Source of the DNA: Clostridia bacterium
GTDB taxonomy: Bacteria > Bacillota > Clostridia > Christensenellales > Borkfalkiaceae
Assembly (NCBI GenBank): GCA_900766495.1
Contig: CAAFVM010000012.1
Location: 13,838 to 77,837, forward strand
Direction of reading: 5' to 3'
Length of the DNA: 64,000 nt
In this document: positions 33,918 to 44,207 of the stretch, piece after piece
Layout: each line of letters opens with the position of its first letter
Numbering within the stretch: the stretch's first letter is position 1
Position numbers and translations under genes: made by a program
The notes under the pieces: generated by a model
The model's database searches: none
Told to the model about the DNA's origin: nothing
What the model saw: the letters and a program-made list of their open reading frames with translations, nothing else

Positions 33918-34379
33918 GTGAAAACCAAAGATATGGAAATTTTAAAGCAAAAGCTTATAGAAATTGCCGAACCTATGGGAATAGAGGTTGTAGACGTAGA
34001 ATTTAAGGTGAGTAAAAATCCGTCGCTTACGGTTTATATCGATACCGAAGACGGCGTAGACCTTGATACCTGCGAAAAATATCACAACGCAATCGACCCT
34101 ATGCTCGACGATTTCGATTTTACTTTGGGCGCGGCTTACACGCTTAACGTGTCCAGCCCGGGGCTCGACCGTCCGCTTAAAACCGCGCGCGATTTCGATA
34201 AAGCGCTCGGACAGGACGTGGAAATTAAACTTTTCGCGCCCGAAAAAGGCAAAAAGTTTTTCGAGGGCGTTTTAACCGATTACGACGACAATACGTTTAC
34301 CGTTCAAATCGGCGAAGAAACCAAAAAGTTCGATAAAAACAAGGTTGCCAAAGTCAACATAGCCGTAAAATTCGACTGA
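33918..34379 (+). CDS. rimP: Ribosome maturation factor RimP
   Basis: 153 residues. Assists late 30S assembly. Domain 1 carries IEVVDVEFKVSKNPSLTVYI and DLDTCEKYHNAIDPMLD; the hallmark NVSSPGLDRPLKTARDF (about 85-101) is intact, and domain 2 is an Sm-like beta barrel. Start GTG 33918, 8 nt after AAGGAG; the TTG at 33912 is too close. First of the RNA/translation operon. The gap to nusA is 88 nt. Confidence 0.94.
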   Translation: MKTKDMEILKQKLIEIAEPMGIEVVDVEFKVSKNPSLTVYIDTEDGVDLDTCEKYHNAIDPMLDDFDFTLGAAYTLNVSSPGLDRPLKTARDFDKALGQDVEIKLFAPEKGKKFFEGVLTDYDDNTFTVQIGEETKKFDKNKVAKVNIAVKFD

Positions 34380-34467
34380 TAAGCGGTTCAAAACAAATAA
34401 AAAATATAAAATACGTAAAAATTAAGTAACAGTCTGCGGCGTTCGGCGCCGTACGGAGGGTGGTTAT

Positions 34468-35628
34468 ATGAATAAGGAATTCTTTCTGGCTCTTGAAGAG
34501 CTTGTATCCGCGAAAAATATGGATATGAATATGCTCGTCGAAACGCTCGAAAACGCGCTTGCTCTGGCGTATAAACGTCAGTACAGCATACAAGGCACGG
34601 TAAAAATCAAAATGAACCCCGAAAAGTTCAACGTTAAATTCTGCATGGTTAAAAACATTGTGGACGAAGTTACCGACCCCGATAACGAGATTTCGCTTGA
34701 AGAAGCCCGCACTTATAAAAAATCGTATAAAACCGGGGAAGTGTTCGAACAGGAATTTATTCCCAAGCAGTTCAGCCGTATAGCCGCGCAAACCGCCAAG
34801 CAGGTGGTTATGCAGAAGCTCCGCGAAGCCGAGCGCGACAACACAATCGCCGAATATGAAGATAAAGAAAACGAAATTCAGAACTGCGTGGTTCGCCGCA
34901 TAGAAAACAAAAACGTTTACGTCGAAATAGGCGGCGGTCAGATTGAGGGCGTTATGCGCCCGCAGGACCAGGTTCCCGGCGAAGAATACACGATAGGGCA
35001 AATGCTTAAAGTGTTTGTAAAACGCGTATCCAGCGACGGCAGAAACGCGCAGATACTGGTTTCGCGAAGCGCGCCCGGTTTTGTAAGAAAGTTGTTCGAA
35101 AACGAAGTGCCCGAAATCAAACAAGGGCTTGTGGTTATTAAAGGCGTTGCCCGCGAAGCCGGACAAAGAACCAAAATCGCCATCGCATCCGAAGATAAAA
35201 ACCTCGACCCCGTGGGCGCTTGCGTAGGTCCCAAGGGCGCAAGGGTGAACGCCGTGGTTGCAGAACTCGGCGGTGAAAAAATAGATATAATCGCTTACAG
35301 CGACGACCCGCTGGAATACATTGCGAAAGCGCTTTCGCCCGCAAAGGTTCTTATGGTTACCGCGGTTGAGGGCGAAAAGGTAGCAAGGGTAATAGTTCCC
35401 GACGACAAGCTGTCGCTCGCGATAGGCAAAGACGGGCAGAACGCACGCCTCGCGGCAAGACTTACCGGTTGGAAAGTTGACGTGAAGAGCGAAAGCAAGG
35501 CTAAAGCCGAGTTTGGTTATAACCCCGAAATGCTCGAGGGCGGCGCCGCTACGGTTACTACCGAAGAAAACGCCGAAGCCGCGGAAAATACAGAAACGGC
35601 GGCTCCCGCGGAAGAACCCGCAGAGTAA
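34468..35628 (+). CDS. nusA: Transcription termination/antitermination protein NusA
   Basis: 386 residues: N-terminal RNA-polymerase-binding domain (about 1-130), S1 (about 135-200) and two KH domains ([17 protein letters not shown] about 248-264; [20 protein letters not shown] about 314-333). As usual in Gram-positives it lacks the AR1/AR2 repeats of E. coli; the end is a short acidic tail rich in Glu/Ala. GGAGGG precedes the ATG. Confidence 0.96.
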   Translation: MNKEFFLALEELVSAKNMDMNMLVETLENALALAYKRQYSIQGTVKIKMNPEKFNVKFCMVKNIVDEVTDPDNEISLEEARTYKKSYKTGEVFEQEFIPKQFSRIAAQTAKQVVMQKLREAERDNTIAEYEDKENEIQNCVVRRIENKNVYVEIGGGQIEGVMRPQDQVPGEEYTIGQMLKVFVKRVSSDGRNAQILVSRSAPGFVRKLFENEVPEIKQGLVVIKGVAREAGQRTKIAIASEDKNLDPVGACVGPKGARVNAVVAELGGEKIDIIAYSDDPLEYIAKALSPAKVLMVTAVEGEKVARVIVPDDKLSLAIGKDGQNARLAARLTGWKVDVKSESKAKAEFGYNPEMLEGGAATVTTEENAEAAENTETAAPAEEPAE

Positions 35629-35683
35629 TTTTATCGAAAAGGCGTTTTAAGCGAAAGTTTTGCGCTTTAATAATTAAAAGAAC

Positions 35684-35953
35684 ATGGAAAAATATCAACC
35701 CGTTCGCACCTGCGTTTGTTGCAGAGGTAAGTTTTTGAAAAAAGACTTATTGCGCGTGGTTCGGCTTGCCGACGGAAGTTTTATAGTTGACGAAAGCGGA
35801 AAGTCGGACGGGCGCGGAGCATACGTTTGCAAAAATGCCGAGTGCATAAACAAACTTAAAAAAACAAAAGCGCTCGACCGTGCGTTCAAAACCAAATTGC
35901 CGCCCGAGATTTACGCGCTTTCGGAGGACGCGGTTGCCCACGATAAGAAGTAA
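35684..35953 (+). CDS. ylxR: YlxR/RnpM family RNA-binding protein
   Basis: 89 residues, basic. Conserved start PVRTCVCCRGKFLKKDLLRVVR and the GRGAYVCKN motif with paired cysteines. YlxR (RnpM) proteins bind RNase P RNA and modulate its action. The next gene starts 20 nt before its stop. Confidence 0.92.
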   Translation: MEKYQPVRTCVCCRGKFLKKDLLRVVRLADGSFIVDESGKSDGRGAYVCKNAECINKLKKTKALDRAFKTKLPPEIYALSEDAVAHDKK

Positions 35954-36263
35954 ATTCGAAACTTTTATAGGTTTCGCAATAAGAAAACGCGCGCTGATAA
36001 CGGGGCTTAATTCGGTGGAATCGCTGAAAAGGGCATACCTTATATTAGTGTGCGAAAGCGCTTCGGAAAACACTAAAAAACAAGCGCTCGATTTTGCCCG
36101 CAAATTTAATTGCGAGGCGGTTTTATGCAAAATACCGCTTGAAGATATTACGGGTAAGTTAAATTGCAAAATAGCGGCTGTAACCGATAAAAATCTTGCG
36201 GTTGCCGCTGTAAATAATTCAGACGAAAATTTTTCTGTTATTTCGGGAGGAAAAGTTCGCTAA
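35934..36263 (+). CDS. L7Ae/L30e-type ribosomal protein (YlxQ)
   Basis: 109 residues. A short alpha-beta-alpha RNA-binding fold of the L7Ae/L30e family (kink-turn binders): FIGFAIRKRALITGLNSV, LILVCESASENTKKQA, AVLCKI. The TTG at 35934 with GGAGGA 5 nt upstream is the best start and is inside the end of ylxR. infB begins 1 nt after its stop. YlxQ is the usual neighbour in Firmicutes. Confidence 0.85.
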   Translation: MPTIRSKFETFIGFAIRKRALITGLNSVESLKRAYLILVCESASENTKKQALDFARKFNCEAVLCKIPLEDITGKLNCKIAAVTDKNLAVAAVNNSDENFSVISGGKVR

Positions 36264-36264
36264 A

Positions 36265-39231
36265 ATGGAAGAAAGACAGGACAATACCAAAAACATTAAA
36301 TCGCTCGGTCAAATACTTAAAGACGGCAACCTCGATAAACTGCTCGATAAAATCAAGCAGGCGCAGGGAAAGGCGTCCTCTATTATGAAAAAGCTCGGCG
36401 AAAAGCAAGCCGAGTTCAAGGCGCGCGAGGCGGCTGAAGCTCAATCGGAGTTCGCCGAAGAAGCCGCACACGCGGTAGAGAACGTTTCGCCCGCAGCGGA
36501 GAAGAAAGCCGCCGCTTCGGTTAAAGCCGACGAAAGCGTTAAGTCCGAAATAACCGAAACCGAAAAGCAAACCGCGGCTGCGCCCGCAGGCGAAAAAGCC
36601 GAGGTTAAGGCGGGAAAAACCGAAAAATCGGAGAAAACCGAAACGGTTAAAGCCGATAGCTCCGTAAAAGCGGAGAACGCGGAAAAAACGGTAAAGGCAG
36701 AGAAAATCGAAAAATCCGAGGCGAAAGCGGAAGCGAAAGAACCGGTTAAAGCCGCCGAAAACAAAGAAACCGAAAAGGCTGAAAGCGCGGATAAAAAGGC
36801 TGAAAAGGTTCAGGGCGAAACCGTTAAAAACGCGGGCGAAAAGAAAGAAGCCCCCTCAAAAACTGCTCCAGTAAAAGCCGAAAAACAAGAGGCTAAACCC
36901 GAAAAGCAGGAAATCAAAGCCGAGGCTGCTAAAACGGCGGAGGGTAAAGAAGCGAAAGAACCCGCCAAGGAAGCAGAAAAGCCCGCCGAACCGCCTAAAA
37001 AATCGATATTAAGCTTTATAGTTAAAAAAGCCGACCCGACAAAACCGCAACAACGCGAGTTTACCTCCGACGGCAAGCGCATATTCAGAAATAACGACCG
37101 TAACGGTTCTCCCGACCGTAACGGAAATCGTCCGCCCAGAAACGGAGCGGCGGGGCAGAACGGGCAACAGCGCGCGCCTTACGGGCAAAGACCTTTCGGC
37201 GCAGGCGCGAGTTCGTCCTCGTTCGCTGGCGGAGCCGGCAGACCCGCGGGTCTTTCGCGCAAACCGCAGGAAATTTCTTTCGTTCCGCCCAAGGATAATA
37301 AACCCGTAAAGAAAAAAGCGGAAAAGAGTTACGACGACAAGCGCGTTCAAAGCAAAAAAGCGCATATCAAGGAGCTTACCATAGCCGATTTCGACGAAAA
37401 CAAGACCGGTTACAGAAAGCTGCGCAAGCCCAAAACGCAGAAAAAGGAAGAACAATCCAACTTCATAAAAATAGAAAAAGCGGTTTTAACCAAAGAACTT
37501 ACGCCTATCAAAGAGCTTTCGGAAAAGCTGGGCATTTCGGCGGTTGAAATCTGCAAACGCCTGTTCAAAGAGGGCATAACCAAAAACATAAACGATTCGG
37601 TCGATTACGATACCGCAGCTTTCATTGCCGCCGACCTCGGAATAGAAGTCGAGCTTAAAATGGAAAAGAGTGCGGAAGAACTTATGAACGAGGGCTTCAA
37701 CGAAGAAAAAGACGACGAATCGGTTCTTGTAAAACGTCCGCCTATCGTAACCGTAATGGGACACGTAGACCACGGCAAAACCTCGCTGCTCGACAGAATA
37801 AGAAGCGCGAACGTAGCCGACGGCGAAGCGGGCGGCATTACCCAGCATATCGGCGCGTATTCGGTGGATTTGCACGGCAATAAAATTACGTTTATCGATA
37901 CCCCGGGTCACGCGGCGTTCACCTCGATGCGCGCGCGCGGTGCGCAGGTTACCGATATTGCGGTTATAGTAGTAGCCGCAGACGACGGCATAATGCCGCA
38001 GACTATAGAGGCAATTAACCACGCGAAAGCCGCGGGCGTTTCCATAATAGTTGCGGCAAACAAAATAGATAAACCGCACGTAGACCTCGACAGGCTGCGC
38101 CAACAACTTTCCGAGCAGGAATTGCTTGTTGAAGACTGGGGCGGCGACATAATGATGATTCCCGTTTCGGCTAAAACCGGCGCGGGCGTGGAAGATTTGC
38201 TCGAAGCTATTTTGACTGTTGCCGAAATGCGCGAACTTAAAGCCAACCCCAACCGCAAGGCGCGCGGTACCGTTATAGAAGCCAAGCTCGACAAGGGCAA
38301 AGGTCCTATGGCTACGGTTCTCGTTCAGAACGGTACTCTCCGCACGGGAGACAACGTGGTTGCCGGCACCGTGGTAGGCAGGGTAAGGGCTATGATAAAC
38401 GACAAGGGCGCGAACGTGAAAGAAGCGGGTCCGTCGGTTGCCGTTTCCATTCTCGGTCTTGAAGAGGTTCCGAACGCTGGCGACGCGATTTTTGCGGTAG
38501 ACGAAGAAAAACTTTCTAAACTGGTTGCCGAAGAGCGCAAGAACAAAGAGCGCGAAATTATGATTCGTCAGCAGTCGAAAGTTACGCTCGACGACTTGTT
38601 CTCGAAGATTTCCGACGGCGAACTCAAGAGCCTTAACCTTATTATAAAAGCGGACGTTCAGGGTTCTGCGGAAGCCGTAAGGCAGTCGCTTACCGAACTT
38701 TCGAACGACGAGGTAAAAGTAAACGTTCTGCACGCCGCGGTAGGCGCGATAAACGAAACCGACGTTATGCTTGCCGATTCGGCTAACGCCATAATCATCG
38801 GGTTCAACGTTCGTCCCGACGTAAAGGCTAAAACTTTGGCTGAACGCAGTCACGTAGACATTAAGCTTTACAGAATTATTTACGAAGCCATCGACGACGT
38901 GAAGAAAGCTATGAAAGGTATGCTCGCGCCCAAGTTTACCGACGAATACACCGGTAAAGCCGAGGTACGTAACACCTTTAAAATTTCGGGCGTCGGCACA
39001 GTTGCCGGTTGCTATGTAACCGACGGAAAAATCGTTCGTTCGGCAAAACTGCGTATTTATCGCGACGACGTAATGATTTGCGAAGGCAACGTTATGCAAC
39101 TTAAACGCTTTAAAGACGAGGTTAAAGAAGTCGCGCAGGGGTATGAATGCGGTATTTCCATCGAGGGATTTAACGACATTAAAGTTGGCGATTTCATCGA
39201 AAGCTATATAGTTGTTGAAAATAAAGACTGA
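36265..39231 (+). CDS. infB: Translation initiation factor IF-2
   Basis: 988 residues. The first 240 or so are an alternating Lys/Glu/Ala low-complexity stretch, then a Gly/Arg/Asn-rich part to about residue 350, then the conserved core. The G domain has [13 protein letters not shown] (about 498-510), [15 protein letters not shown] (about 544) and the NKID motif; two beta-barrel domains and the C-terminal fMet-tRNA-binding domain follow. IF-2 brings initiator tRNA to the 30S subunit. The long charged N-terminus is typical in kind, large in extent. AGGAGG is in the end of the preceding gene. Confidence 0.96.
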   Translation: MEERQDNTKNIKSLGQILKDGNLDKLLDKIKQAQGKASSIMKKLGEKQAEFKAREAAEAQSEFAEEAAHAVENVSPAAEKKAAASVKADESVKSEITETEKQTAAAPAGEKAEVKAGKTEKSEKTETVKADSSVKAENAEKTVKAEKIEKSEAKAEAKEPVKAAENKETEKAESADKKAEKVQGETVKNAGEKKEAPSKTAPVKAEKQEAKPEKQEIKAEAAKTAEGKEAKEPAKEAEKPAEPPKKSILSFIVKKADPTKPQQREFTSDGKRIFRNNDRNGSPDRNGNRPPRNGAAGQNGQQRAPYGQRPFGAGASSSSFAGGAGRPAGLSRKPQEISFVPPKDNKPVKKKAEKSYDDKRVQSKKAHIKELTIADFDENKTGYRKLRKPKTQKKEEQSNFIKIEKAVLTKELTPIKELSEKLGISAVEICKRLFKEGITKNINDSVDYDTAAFIAADLGIEVELKMEKSAEELMNEGFNEEKDDESVLVKRPPIVTVMGHVDHGKTSLLDRIRSANVADGEAGGITQHIGAYSVDLHGNKITFIDTPGHAAFTSMRARGAQVTDIAVIVVAADDGIMPQTIEAINHAKAAGVSIIVAANKIDKPHVDLDRLRQQLSEQELLVEDWGGDIMMIPVSAKTGAGVEDLLEAILTVAEMRELKANPNRKARGTVIEAKLDKGKGPMATVLVQNGTLRTGDNVVAGTVVGRVRAMINDKGANVKEAGPSVAVSILGLEEVPNAGDAIFAVDEEKLSKLVAEERKNKEREIMIRQQSKVTLDDLFSKISDGELKSLNLIIKADVQGSAEAVRQSLTELSNDEVKVNVLHAAVGAINETDVMLADSANAIIIGFNVRPDVKAKTLAERSHVDIKLYRIIYEAIDDVKKAMKGMLAPKFTDEYTGKAEVRNTFKISGVGTVAGCYVTDGKIVRSAKLRIYRDDVMICEGNVMQLKRFKDEVKEVAQGYECGISIEGFNDIKVGDFIESYIVVENKD

Positions 39232-39360
39232 CGGCGGCGTTTGCCTGCCGATAGCGAGCCGACCGCAGGCGCGCGGAACAGCAAATTGCGAGCGTGCGTT
39301 TGTGGCGGAAGCCGCCGATAGCCGCGCGAAAAGCGGTTATAAGGCGGATAAAATAAGCTA

Positions 39361-39394
39361 AAAAAGGCAAGTATTTATATTTGCCTTTTTGTTT
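39361..39394 (+). terminator. Hairpin terminator between infB and rbfA
   Basis: 10-bp stem AAAAAGGCAA / TTGCCTTTTT with a 10-nt loop, then TGTTTTA. Inside the operon, so likely partial. The 205-bp gap has no gene; 39232-39350 is GC-rich. Confidence 0.7.
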
Positions 39395-39436
39395 TATCGC
39401 TAAAAAATGCGATAGACGAGCGGCGGAGGAAAGAAA

Positions 39437-39832
39437 ATGAAAGAAAAAAGAGAAAAACGACTTAACAGCGAGTTTCAGAAACAAATATACGAACTTTTGG
39501 TAAACAAGGTTAAAAACAAAGACCCGCGCCTTACCGAAATGTTTACGGTTACCGGCGTTGACGTTACCAACGACCTCGAACAGGCTAAAGTTTATATAAG
39601 CGTGTTCTCGGGCAGCGCCGAGGCGAAAAAACAAACTTTTGCCGCGATTAAAGACAGCGCGGGCTTTATTCGTAAAGAAATATCGAAGAATATGCACATT
39701 CGCACCGTACCCGAATTTATATTTTTAGAGGACAGGCAAGCCGAATACGGCGATAAAATCGACCGTATTTTAAGCACCATAACCTATACGACCGAACCTG
39801 ACGGGGCGGAGGGCGAAGATGAGAACTCTTGA
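39437..39832 (+). CDS. rbfA: Ribosome-binding factor A
   Basis: 131 residues. KH-like 30S assembly factor. Typical blocks: RLNSEFQKQIYELL, the DPRL...VTGVDVTNDLEQAKVYIS strand-helix and SAGFIRKEISKNMHIRTVPE. The acidic tail overlaps the following DHH gene by 14 nt. GGAGGAAAG lies 7-8 nt upstream of ATG. Confidence 0.95.
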   Translation: MKEKREKRLNSEFQKQIYELLVNKVKNKDPRLTEMFTVTGVDVTNDLEQAKVYISVFSGSAEAKKQTFAAIKDSAGFIRKEISKNMHIRTVPEFIFLEDRQAEYGDKIDRILSTITYTTEPDGAEGEDENS

Positions 39833-40787
39833 AGAAATAGCGGCTAAACTTTTAAGTTTTAAAAGCACGCTTATTTTCTGCCATACTCGACCCGACGGTG
39901 ATACGCTGGGCAGTGCGGCGGCGCTTTGTTCGGGGCTTGAAAGCAAGGGCATAACCTGCGATATAGTGTGCGACGGGCTTGTTCCCGCTAAATACGACTA
40001 CGAGCCGTTTTTTAAGCGGGTTTTACAGCCCTCGCAGGTTAAAAAAAGTTATGAATGCCACGTTGCGGTAGACGTAGCAGGGGTGAATTTGCTCGGGTAC
40101 GCGCGCAATTTATTCGAAGCAAACAAGAATACCTTGTGCATAGACCATCACGTTTCAAACGAACGCTATGCCCGCGATTATTACGTGCGCGAATGCGCTG
40201 CAACCTGCGTGCTTATAGCGAAACTGCTTGAAATCATGAGCGTTAAGTTCGATAAACTCGTTGCCGAAACCGTGCTGCTGGGCATTGTTACCGATACGGG
40301 TAATTTTTCACATAGCAACGCCGACCGCGAAGCTCTTATAACTGCGGGCGAAATGGTCGGGTTCGGCGCGGATTTACATAAAATCAACTATTATATGTTC
40401 AAGAACCAGTCGAAAGCGCGCGCAAAACTGTTTTCGGATGTTATGGGCAAAATGCGTTTTTACGAAAACGATAAAATCGCCGCTATAATAATTGATAAAA
40501 AGTCGCTTGAAGAAGCGGGCGCGGGCAGCGAAGTCACCGAGGGCTTTGTGGATTTTCCGCTTTCTATCGAGGGCGTGGAGGTCGCTCTTTCGGTTCTTGA
40601 AACAAAGCCGAACTTATATAAAATAAGTTTAAGAAGCAAGGGCAAGGCTAACGTGAACGCCATAGCTTCCGATTTCGGCGGCGGCGGGCATATTCTTGCA
40701 AGCGGCTGCGTGATAGCGGGACCTTTGGAAGAGGTTATGGAAAAACTGGTGCGCGCCGTAAAAGTGAACTGTGATTTTCTTAACTGA
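39819..40787 (+). CDS. nrnA: DHH/DHHA1 phosphoesterase (NrnA-like oligoribonuclease/PAP phosphatase)
   Basis: 322 residues. Mn-binding DHH motifs: CHTRPDGDTLGSAAAL (about 21-36), AVDVAG (about 83), CIDHHVSN (about 107), VTDTGNFSH (about 152), then the DHHA1 domain with DFGGGGHILASG (about 285-296). Degrades nanoRNAs and pAp. Usual place between rbfA and truB. Confidence 0.92.
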   Translation: MRTLEEIAAKLLSFKSTLIFCHTRPDGDTLGSAAALCSGLESKGITCDIVCDGLVPAKYDYEPFFKRVLQPSQVKKSYECHVAVDVAGVNLLGYARNLFEANKNTLCIDHHVSNERYARDYYVRECAATCVLIAKLLEIMSVKFDKLVAETVLLGIVTDTGNFSHSNADREALITAGEMVGFGADLHKINYYMFKNQSKARAKLFSDVMGKMRFYENDKIAAIIIDKKSLEEAGAGSEVTEGFVDFPLSIEGVEVALSVLETKPNLYKISLRSKGKANVNAIASDFGGGGHILASGCVIAGPLEEVMEKLVRAVKVNCDFLN

Positions 40788-40855
40788 TTATTCGGTTTCG
40801 TTTTGTAGAAAAGCGAAATATTGCGGGGTGCAGAATTTTTTTTCGGTAAAAAAAG

Positions 40856-41707
40856 ATGAACGGATTTTTAAATTTATATAAACCCAAGGGCGTGAGTTCT
40901 GCTCACCTTTTAAACAAAGTTAAAAAAATTATAAACTGCAAGTGCGGGCATATGGGAACGCTCGACCCGCTTGCCTGCGGCGTTCTTCCCGTGGGCGTGG
41001 GGCAAGCTTCCCGCTTGTTCGACAGAATAACCGCCGATAAACGTAAAAAGTACATAGCCGAATTTACTTTCGGGTTTGAAACCGATACTCTCGATTTAGA
41101 GGGAAAGCCCGTTTTTACGTCGGAAAAAATTCCGTCGAAAGATGAGATAATCGACCTATTGCCCCGCTTTTTAGGCGAAATAGCGCAGGTGCCGCCCGCG
41201 TTTTCGGCAAAGTGCGTGGACGGGAAAAAGAGTTATAAGCTTGCCCGAAAAGGCGTGGTAACTGAACTTCCTCCGAAGAACGTTATGATTTACGAATATA
41301 AATTTTTAGGCGGAGAAAACGGCGTTTACAGGTTTGAAATAGAGTGCGGGGGCGGCACTTATATGCGCGCGCTCGCAAGGGATTTAGGTCTTGCGGCAGG
41401 CAGTCGCGCAACTATGACGGCGCTTGAAAGAACCGCGTGCGGAATATTCACCAAAGAAAATTCTGTTACGCTCGAACAGCTGGAACAAGCCGAAAATTTT
41501 TGCGACTTGCTTATAAAAAGCGAGGACGTTCTGCATTATCCGCGGCTTGATATAAACGCAGAACAGGGGCAAAAGCTTTTAAACGGCTTGCCCGGCGAAT
41601 ACGCGCTTGAAGACGGCGATTATAAGTTGTTTTGCGATGGCGAGTTCTGGGGCGTTGCGGTTATTAACGACAAGCAAATAAAGGTAAAACCCTACGTTCG
41701 CGGTTGA
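40856..41707 (+). CDS. truB: tRNA pseudouridine(55) synthase
   Basis: 283 residues. Starts NGFLNLYKPKGVSSAHLLNKVK; catalytic Asp in GHMGTLDPLACGVLPVGVG (about 32-50); later KKYIAEFTFG, VPPAFSAKCVDGKKSYKLARKG and the substrate loop with CGGGTYMRALARDLG (about 163-177). Makes pseudouridine 55 in the T-loop of tRNAs. No strong RBS visible ahead of ATG. Confidence 0.95.
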   Translation: MNGFLNLYKPKGVSSAHLLNKVKKIINCKCGHMGTLDPLACGVLPVGVGQASRLFDRITADKRKKYIAEFTFGFETDTLDLEGKPVFTSEKIPSKDEIIDLLPRFLGEIAQVPPAFSAKCVDGKKSYKLARKGVVTELPPKNVMIYEYKFLGGENGVYRFEIECGGGTYMRALARDLGLAAGSRATMTALERTACGIFTKENSVTLEQLEQAENFCDLLIKSEDVLHYPRLDINAEQGQKLLNGLPGEYALEDGDYKLFCDGEFWGVAVINDKQIKVKPYVRG

Positions 41708-41745
41708 TTTTGCGCGTGGTGGGTTGCTAAAAATTAATCTTAATT

Positions 41746-42636
41746 ATGGTTGAATTAGAATACGGCGGCAAGCCGTTCGGGCAAAAAAACGTAATATGCC
41801 TCGGCGCGTTCGACAGCGTGCATAATGGGCATAAAAGCATTATAAAGCAGGCGAAAAGCGCAGCCGCAAGCAGTGGTTCGAAAACGTTGGTTTTTACGTT
41901 TGAAAACGGGCTCGGACTTGTTGAAAGCGGAAAAAAAACGCAGGTTTTTACCTATGCCGAACGGTTGCAAATTTTAGCCGAACTTGGCGTTTACGGTGTT
42001 ATACGGGCACATTTTAACGAAAAATTCGCAAACACGAGTGCGGAAGACTTCATAAAAAAACTGTTCGAGCAATTCGCGCCGTCGTGCGTTTTTTGCGGGG
42101 AAGATTACCGTTACGGCAAAAACGCTTCGGGCGATATAACGTCGCTTAAAAAGGCGTGCGACGAACGCGGAGTTGAACTTGTAGTTTGCCCGTTCGTGAA
42201 AATAAACGGCGAAAAAATTTCAACAAGTAACGTAAAGCGCGCGCTCGAACGGGGCGACGTTAAGCTTGCAAGCGAATTTTTGGGCGAAGATTATTTTATT
42301 TGCGGCACGGTAGAAACCGGCAGAAAAGAGGGCAGAACCATAGGTTTTCCCACGGCGAACATAAGCCTGCCGCCCGAAAAATTCAAGCTTAAAGAGGGCG
42401 TTTACAAAACCTACGCCTATATAAACGGCAAGCGTTATTACGGCATAACAAATTGCGGCAAAGCGCCCACTTTCGGCTTTGAAAAACTGAAAATCGAAAC
42501 TTATTTCAAAGATTTTTCTGGCGATATTTACGGCGAAAATTTAAAAATTAATTTTATAGATTTTTTGCGCGAAGATAAAAAATTCGCAAGCGCGGAAGAA
42601 CTTAAAGCGCAGCTTAAAAAAGATTTGCAAGCGTAA
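41746..42636 (+). CDS. ribF: Bifunctional riboflavin kinase/FAD synthetase
   Basis: 296 residues. The N-terminal adenylyltransferase has GAFDSVHNGHKSII (about 21-34, HxGH) and the STSNVKRALERGDV motif (about 163); the C-terminal kinase has GRTIGFPTANI (about 200) and GVYKTYAY. Converts riboflavin to FMN and FAD. It ends the operon in the standard Firmicutes order. Confidence 0.94.
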   Translation: MVELEYGGKPFGQKNVICLGAFDSVHNGHKSIIKQAKSAAASSGSKTLVFTFENGLGLVESGKKTQVFTYAERLQILAELGVYGVIRAHFNEKFANTSAEDFIKKLFEQFAPSCVFCGEDYRYGKNASGDITSLKKACDERGVELVVCPFVKINGEKISTSNVKRALERGDVKLASEFLGEDYFICGTVETGRKEGRTIGFPTANISLPPEKFKLKEGVYKTYAYINGKRYYGITNCGKAPTFGFEKLKIETYFKDFSGDIYGENLKINFIDFLREDKKFASAEELKAQLKKDLQA

Positions 42637-42665
42637 AACCTGCGATAGCTACGGAGAACATAAAA

Positions 42666-43544
42666 ATGGAAGAAAATAAAGAAATTCAAATTAAATTCGG
42701 ACCTAGCGGTAACTCGGAAGATTTTGCCGCGGCGGGTTATAAAACCACCGAGCAAAGCGCCGAATGGGTAAAAAATTTAGGCTTGAACGCTTTCGAATAT
42801 TCGTTCGGCAGGGGAATTACCATGGGCGATGAGCGCGCCGCTTCGCTTAAACCCGTGTTCGAAAACGCGGGCGTAGCCATAAGCGTGCATGCGCCGTATT
42901 ACACGAATTTTTCAAATCCCGACCCCGAAATGGTACAAAAAACGTTCGGTTATATTCTCGAAAGCGCTAAAATGGTTAATCTGATGGGCGGGAACCGGGT
43001 AATTTTTCACCCCGCTTCGCAGGGAAAGGACACCCGCGAAAACGCAGTAAGCCGCGCCTTGGATAATTTTAAGCTTTTCACCGAAGCAGTTTACGCCGCG
43101 GGCGGAGAAAAAATTTTTTATTGCCCCGAAACCATGGGCAAGCTCGGACAGCTCGGCACCATAGAAGAAATAGCCGAATTTTGCCTTGTAGACGAAATTT
43201 TTATTCCTACCATAGATTTCGGACACGTGAACGCACGCGAGTGCGGCAGCCTTAAAAATCGCGACGACTATGCCCGTCGCCTTGAATATCTTATAGAAAA
43301 GCTCGGATATAAAAGAATGAAGAATTTTCATATTCACTTTTCGAAAATTCAATATTCGGCAAAAGGCGAGGTGCGCCACCTTAATTTCGACGACGACAAA
43401 TACGGACCCGAATTTGCTCCGCTTGCCGAGGCTTTAATCGATTTAAAACTCGAACCCGTAGTAATTTGCGAATCTGCGGGGCATCAGGACCGCGACGCTC
43501 TCGAAATGAAAAAACTGTATTTTGCCGCGCTGAGCAAAAGATAA
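42666..43544 (+). CDS. Endonuclease IV-like TIM-barrel protein
   Basis: 292 residues. Recognisable Endo IV metal-site blocks: HAPYYTNF (about 76), FHPAS (about 116), CPETMGK (about 153), TIDFGHVNAR (about 182) and HIHFSKI (about 219). The DxH block that should supply the last Zn ligands is VRHLNFDDD, so the Asp is not in its usual place. It may be an AP endonuclease or a sugar-isomerase-like relative; I judge the former likelier. Separated from ribF by 29 nt. A terminator follows. Confidence 0.8.
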   Translation: MEENKEIQIKFGPSGNSEDFAAAGYKTTEQSAEWVKNLGLNAFEYSFGRGITMGDERAASLKPVFENAGVAISVHAPYYTNFSNPDPEMVQKTFGYILESAKMVNLMGGNRVIFHPASQGKDTRENAVSRALDNFKLFTEAVYAAGGEKIFYCPETMGKLGQLGTIEEIAEFCLVDEIFIPTIDFGHVNARECGSLKNRDDYARRLEYLIEKLGYKRMKNFHIHFSKIQYSAKGEVRHLNFDDDKYGPEFAPLAEALIDLKLEPVVICESAGHQDRDALEMKKLYFAALSKR

Positions 43545-43664
43545 TTTTTAGTGTCGCAAAAAAATAAGCGAAAAACGCGAAATGCACGTTAACGGCGTTA
43601 TAGCCTGCCTTTTTATAAAATTTTAATGCGTTTTTATAACTATAAATATAACTATAAATTTTTT

Positions 43665-43694
43665 ACGAACGATGATTTATCGTTCGTTTTTTTA
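43665..43694 (+). terminator. Terminator after the rimP-to-nfo-like run
   Basis: Perfect 9-bp stem ACGAACGAT / ATCGTTCGT, GATTT loop, then TTTTTTTA. Confidence 0.9.
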
Positions 43695-43879
43695 TATGCA
43701 AAAAACGTTTTAAGTTTTTAGTTTTGTGCGGCTGAATTTGTTTTTGTTCGATATATAAAAAATATATGAAGAAGCGTGCGGAAATGCGAAAAACTACAAA
43801 AAATTGCGTGAATTAAGGCTTTTCGACAAAAAAAGACTAAAACAGACGAAAAAATTGTTAAAAAAACGTCATAAACCTA

Positions 43880-43907
43880 TTGTTAAATAAAAACTTCGTA
43901 ATATAAT
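43880..43907 (+). promoter_or_regulatory. Promoter of the small acidic protein gene
   Basis: -35 TTGTTA (43880-43885), 16-nt spacer, -10 TATAAT (43902-43907). Confidence 0.6.
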
Positions 43908-43997
43908 TGAAGCGTAAGGTTGGCCGCCGCGCGACAAACCAAAGCGCCTCGCGGTTGAAATAAAACTTTTTTTGCGCGAACGCGCGGAGGTTTTTAT

Positions 43998-44207
43998 ATG
44001 GAAGAAAAAAAACTTACGGCAAGCAAAGAACAAGAGTTTAACGAAAGCGATTTTTTGTTATGGCTTTCGGTACTTGCGAGGGAAGAATCCGCCGACGTGA
44101 AAATTTCGGCGCCCGACGAAATGACCGTTACCGATTTTTTCGGAAACGAATTTAGCGTTAAAGTTAAAAAAACGCAAGGCAAAGCCGCGCCCGAAGCAAA
44201 AGGGTAA
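43998..44207 (+). CDS. Small protein of unknown function (69 residues)
   Basis: Not recognised. The protein starts with a Lys/Glu-rich stretch, then a hydrophobic helix FLLWLSVLAREES, then a beta-like segment DEMTVTDFFGNEFSVKVKK and a charged tail. It is preceded by GCGGAGG at good spacing and its own promoter, which makes it more likely to be real than other short frames. No membrane helix. lon follows with its own promoter. Confidence 0.6.
   Translation: MEEKKLTASKEQEFNESDFLLWLSVLAREESADVKISAPDEMTVTDFFGNEFSVKVKKTQGKAAPEAKG

Larger units (their letters stand above)
43545..43997. other. 453-bp intergenic region with terminator and promoter
   Basis: Terminator of the upstream operon at 43665-43694, then AT-rich sequence, then a promoter at 43880-43907 for the small protein gene. 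No gene is seen. Confidence 0.6.

Noticed and set aside
37486..39099. 537-codon open frame on the minus strand
   Set aside because: Lies wholly opposite infB, whose motifs are unmistakable; the antisense product has no family features and is rich in Val/Phe/His as expected of a shadow.
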